Source: an uncultured Candidatus Nemicrothrix sp. (GTDB lineage: Bacteria > Actinomycetota > Acidimicrobiia > Acidimicrobiales > UBA8592). From it: DNA of 16,459 nucleotides. Both the position numbers and the translations under genes were made by a program. The notes below the pieces were generated by a model. It saw nothing but the letters and a program-made list of their open reading frames with translations. It ran no database searches and had not been told where the DNA came from. The stretch's first letter is position 1. The number at the start of each line of letters is the position of its first letter. The stretch spans positions 1 through 16,459 of the forward strand of contig CAJWRY010000021.1 in NCBI GenBank assembly GCA_913046155.1. Direction: 5' to 3'. This document shows positions 14,363 to 16,459 of this stretch, piece after piece.

Positions 14363-14563
14363 TCAGCCCTCAGCAATTGCAATTGCCTGCTTGGGACATC
14401 TTTGTGCTGCTTCCTCTACCTGTGCTTTGAGATCCTCACCAGGCTCTTCATTAAGAATGTAGAGGAAGTCATCATCGCGAACTTCAAAAACTTCTGGAGC
14501 TATTTGCATACAGATAGCGTTGCTTTCACAAAGATCAAAATCGACTTGAATTCGGTAACCCAT
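14363..14563 (-). CDS. P450-type single-cluster ferredoxin (CxxNxxC...CP)
   Basis: Small soluble electron carrier of 66 residues. The cluster ligands are Cys12, Cys18 and Cys56, in the pattern C-x2-N-x2-C ... C-P. Asn15 takes the variable position that is Cys in true [4Fe-4S] ferredoxins, so a [3Fe-4S] cluster, or an unusual [4Fe-4S], is expected. IAPEVFEV (21-28) and RCPKQAI (55-61) are typical of actinobacterial ferredoxins serving cytochromes P450. The ATG has a strong GGAGG only 4 nt upstream (14568-14572). A TATGAT (complement of 14590-14595) about 27 nt before the ATG could be a -10 box, but no good -35 is seen, so co-transcription from the lipoprotein gene is equally likely. Its TGA is in frame with the reductase gene that follows. 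Confidence 0.93.
   Translation of the reverse strand: MGYRIQVDFDLCESNAICMQIAPEVFEVRDDDFLYILNEEPGEDLKAQVEEAAQRCPKQAIAIAEG
14367..14371 (-). promoter_or_regulatory. Shine-Dalgarno GAGGG supporting the CTG start of the reductase
   Basis: On the minus strand GAGGG, within the last two sense codons of the ferredoxin gene, lies 7 nt before the CTG at 14359-14357. It is a partial match to the anti-Shine-Dalgarno. It is the only signal that could place a ribosome at the FAD-motif N-terminus. Confidence 0.4.
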
Positions 14564-14617
14564 TTGTCCTCCATTAGTAAGGTTTTAACATCATAGTGCA
14601 ATTTTGTTGAGTGATGC

Positions 14618-15328
14618 TCAATCAGTTAATCCGATTTCTTCACTTGAGCAACTTAGTTTCTCGGAACTTCGCTCAAGTACATTATTCTCACCGACTTGAA
14701 TATTGATTGTTCCTTCTATTTCTTTTACTGCGTATAACCAAAGACTCAATGCCTGACATAATGCGTCAGCTTCTTGGAAGCCTGATCCGAGCGGAAGCTT
14801 ACCGTTGAGTCCGATAATTTCGATGCCGTTGAATATAACAATAGTCTCTGTTTTATCATTCCAATTTGCTTCGGAGTAGTTTGATGTGAGGAATAATTCC
14901 AGTTCATTTTGGGTCTCTGCCTGTTTTTCTGAAACGAGATCCTGCACAACCTCAGTTTCGATATTGCAGTTTTGGGCGTTATACGTCTGAAAGAAATTTT
15001 GTGCCTCTATGGCTTCAGGGTCAAATGTTGCTGCGAAGAGTTGATCAAGCGCTGATATTTCTGCAACATCTGCGGAGGAATTTCGTATTTTGGTAGCAGT
15101 TTTTTTAATTTCTGACGGCGCAAGTGTTATAAGTAAATCAAGTTCCTCAATTGGTAAATTTGTGTCGGGAATACCTAGGTCTAGGTTTTTCGCTATTACG
15201 TCGCAGTATGCGTTCAGGTCACCATCAGCATTACTTCCGCAGGACGTTGTGAGAGAAGTTACTGAAAGAAACACTGCGAGTATGACAAATAAGCGTTTGC
15301 CAGTTGCTTTTCTTGTATAGGCAGGCAT
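14618..15328 (-). CDS. Small secreted lipoprotein of unknown function
   Basis: I do not recognise this 236-residue protein. It begins with a basic stretch (KATGKR), a hydrophobic segment at 13-26 and LTTSC with Cys30, which reads as a lipoprotein signal peptide although Thr at position -3 is unusual. The mature part is acidic with scattered Cys (42, about 121, about 192 and 227), which could form disulfides. It is mainly helical in appearance: LAPSEIKKTATKI around 71-83, then a C-terminal half with ADALCQALSLWLYAVKE and a beta-like INIQVG. I chose the ATG at 15328; a TTG directly before it is an alternative. It starts 13 nt after the thiolase stop without an evident ribosome binding site, and 54 nt separate it from the ferredoxin gene, so it probably shares their transcript. 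Confidence 0.75.
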   Translation of the reverse strand: MPAYTRKATGKRLFVILAVFLSVTSLTTSCGSNADGDLNAYCDVIAKNLDLGIPDTNLPIEELDLLITLAPSEIKKTATKIRNSSADVAEISALDQLFAATFDPEAIEAQNFFQTYNAQNCNIETEVVQDLVSEKQAETQNELELFLTSNYSEANWNDKTETIVIFNGIEIIGLNGKLPLGSGFQEADALCQALSLWLYAVKEIEGTINIQVGENNVLERSSEKLSCSSEEIGLTD

Positions 15329-15341
15329 CAATAACTTATTT

Positions 15342-16459
15342 CTAGGAAGTTGGTTTGTCTTTTCCTACCACCCACATGGCGAAGTATTGTGCTCCTCCGC
15401 CATACGCATGACCCATGGCTTTACGGGCACCTTCCACTTGATGCTCGCCAGCCATTCCTCTAACTTGAAGGGCTGCTTCAGCGAATCGAATCATTCCAGA
15501 TGCCCCTATTGGGTTGGAGGATAAAACACCTCCAGAGCAATTTATCGGTAAGTCACCACCATCTATATGTGTGGCTCCAGACTCTACTAATTTCCAGCCA
15601 TCGCCTCTCTCGCAGAAACCAAGACTTTCCAACCACATCGGTTCGTACCAACTAAAAGGCACATATATTTCGGCGACGTCTATCTCTTCCCTTGGGTTTT
15701 TGATCCCTGCTTGGTTCCATAAATCTGAGGCGCATTCCCTACTTGCTTGAGGGTTTACCTCATCCCGTCCTGGAAAGTTGTTCGCCTCGCTTCTCATAGC
15801 TCCGGCATGTATCCAAGCTGGGTTGGTTGATTTTTTAGCCTCTTTTTCATTTACGATGATCATTGCTGCTGCCCCATCTGATGAGGGGCATGTTTCAGAA
15901 TATCTAATTGGCTCCCAGAGCATCGGGGATTCAACTACTTGGTCAAAAGTTAAATCGGGTTGATGGAGATGTGCGTATGGATTAAGTAATGCGTGTTGGC
16001 GATCTTTGAAGGCAACCATGCATCCGATGAGTTCGGGTGCTTGAGTCTCTTCCATATACTGGCGAATAATGGGAGAAAAGTACCCTCCAGCTCCGGCATT
16101 TATTGAGACTTGGAAAGGCTGTTTGAGGCTTAGTGCCCACATTGCATTGGATTCGCTTTGCTTTTCCCAGGCAACAGTTAAGACTCGCTCGTGAACACCT
16201 GAATGCACGAGTGAGGCTGCAACAAGGGCTGTTGAACCTCCAACAGAACCTGCCGTGTGAACTCGAAGCATAGGTTTTCCGACAGCTCCAAGAGCTTCCC
16301 CTAGGAATATTTCAGGCATCATTACACCTTCGAAGAAATCAGGTGCTTTCCCCATTACGACTGCGTCTATATCTTCCCATTCCATTTCGGCGTCTTTGAG
16401 GGCGCGTTCGGCTGCTTCGCGAACAAGTCCGGGCATTGATACATCGCCGCGAGTCGCGG
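15342..16459 (-). CDS. Thiolase-fold lipid-transfer / Ltp2-like protein (N-terminus outside window)
   Basis: SCP-x/Ltp-type thiolase superfamily member; at least 371 residues are visible and the frame stays open to the window end. Numbering from Met at 16436, the segment that holds the nucleophilic Cys in true thiolases reads VHTAGSVGGS (59-68) with no Cys. HPxG reads NPIG (308-311), and the C-terminal C-x-GGG reads AYGGG (344-348). All three classical catalytic positions are therefore changed. This matches steroid side-chain retro-aldolases such as Ltp2, where I recall a Tyr in AYGGG as proposed proton donor and a DUF35 OB-fold partner. No DUF35 gene is in the window. VPFSWYEPMWLE (259-270) replaces the usual NEAF region. 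The upstream part of the operon lies beyond the window end. Acyl-CoA aldolase activity is inferred. Confidence 0.9.
   Translation of the reverse strand, partial: ATRGDVSMPGLVREAAERALKDAEMEWEDIDAVVMGKAPDFFEGVMMPEIFLGEALGAVGKPMLRVHTAGSVGGSTALVAASLVHSGVHERVLTVAWEKQSESNAMWALSLKQPFQVSINAGAGGYFSPIIRQYMEETQAPELIGCMVAFKDRQHALLNPYAHLHQPDLTFDQVVESPMLWEPIRYSETCPSSDGAAAMIIVNEKEAKKSTNPAWIHAGAMRSEANNFPGRDEVNPQASRECASDLWNQAGIKNPREEIDVAEIYVPFSWYEPMWLESLGFCERGDGWKLVESGATHIDGGDLPINCSGGVLSSNPIGASGMIRFAEAALQVRGMAGEHQVEGARKAMGHAYGGGAQYFAMWVVGKDKPTS

Noticed and set aside
14363..14365. TGA recoded as tryptophan or selenocysteine throughout the genome
   Set aside because: TGA properly ends the ATPase, first permease, adenosine deaminase and lipoprotein genes, including ATGA overlaps, so the code is standard. 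No selenocysteine insertion element was recognised after the TGA.
14373..14386. Perfect 14-bp palindrome GCAATTGCAATTGC just before the ferredoxin stop
   Set aside because: It encodes the Ala-Ile repeat at the ferredoxin C-terminus. With no spacer it would make a poor hairpin, and it is explained by codon repetition.
14607..14621. TTGAG-TGATG-CTCAA hairpin at the lipoprotein stop codon
   Set aside because: Short 5-bp stem followed on the minus strand by an A-rich rather than T-rich stretch, so not a convincing terminator.
1..16459. CRISPR arrays, insertion sequences, tRNA or rRNA genes, integrase or phage genes
   Set aside because: Looked for on both strands; no repeat arrays, transposase motifs, tRNA T-loops or rRNA-like sequence were seen.

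Overview
The window looks like a moderate-GC actinobacterium. An uncultured marine lineage related to Acidimicrobiia is my best guess. The evidence is the 'TDN' form of adenosine deaminase, the CxxNxxC...CP ferredoxin with a rhodocoxin-type reductase, the Ltp2-like thiolase relative, and a convergent upp / phosphosugar-mutase pair like the one I recall from Mycobacterium tuberculosis. Taxonomy is inferred from gene content only. TGA ends several ordinary genes, so the code is standard.

Region 1 (1-8745, + strand) is one tightly packed nucleoside uptake and breakdown operon. It holds a BMP-family nucleoside-binding lipoprotein (5' end outside the window), a structured RNA element, a two-domain ABC ATPase and two permeases joined by ATGA overlaps. 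These are followed by a PHYHD1-like 2-oxoglutarate dioxygenase, adenosine deaminase, a HAD phosphatase and pseudouridine-5'-phosphate glycosidase (PsuG).

Region 2 (8736-12805) holds salvage genes in alternating orientation: an NT5C-like nucleotidase (-), uracil phosphoribosyltransferase (+), then an adenosine kinase / PGM2-like phosphopentose mutase pair (-). The convergent 3' ends overlap by 10 and 8 bases. Together these genes can import nucleosides, deaminate or phosphorylate adenosine, release uracil from pseudouridine monophosphate and recapture it as UMP, and send pentose phosphate to central metabolism. No nucleoside phosphorylase or dedicated pseudouridine kinase lies in the window.

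Region 3 (12806-13156) is a gene-free boundary with two imperfect hairpins.

Region 4 (13157-16459, - strand) is a different module. It contains an Ltp2-like thiolase-fold protein (N-terminus outside the window), a small unknown lipoprotein, a P450-type ferredoxin and its FAD-dependent reductase. This points to redox and acyl-CoA (steroid or lipid side-chain) chemistry.

The most unusual signals concern translation. The ferredoxin reductase has no ATG, GTG or TTG upstream of its FAD motif, and it sits in frame with the ferredoxin behind a single TGA. The NT5C-like nucleotidase also lacks a canonical start upstream of its catalytic aspartates, but has a strong Shine-Dalgarno sequence 7 nt before an ATC codon. 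The PHYHD1-like dioxygenase inside a nucleoside operon is the best candidate for unexplored chemistry.
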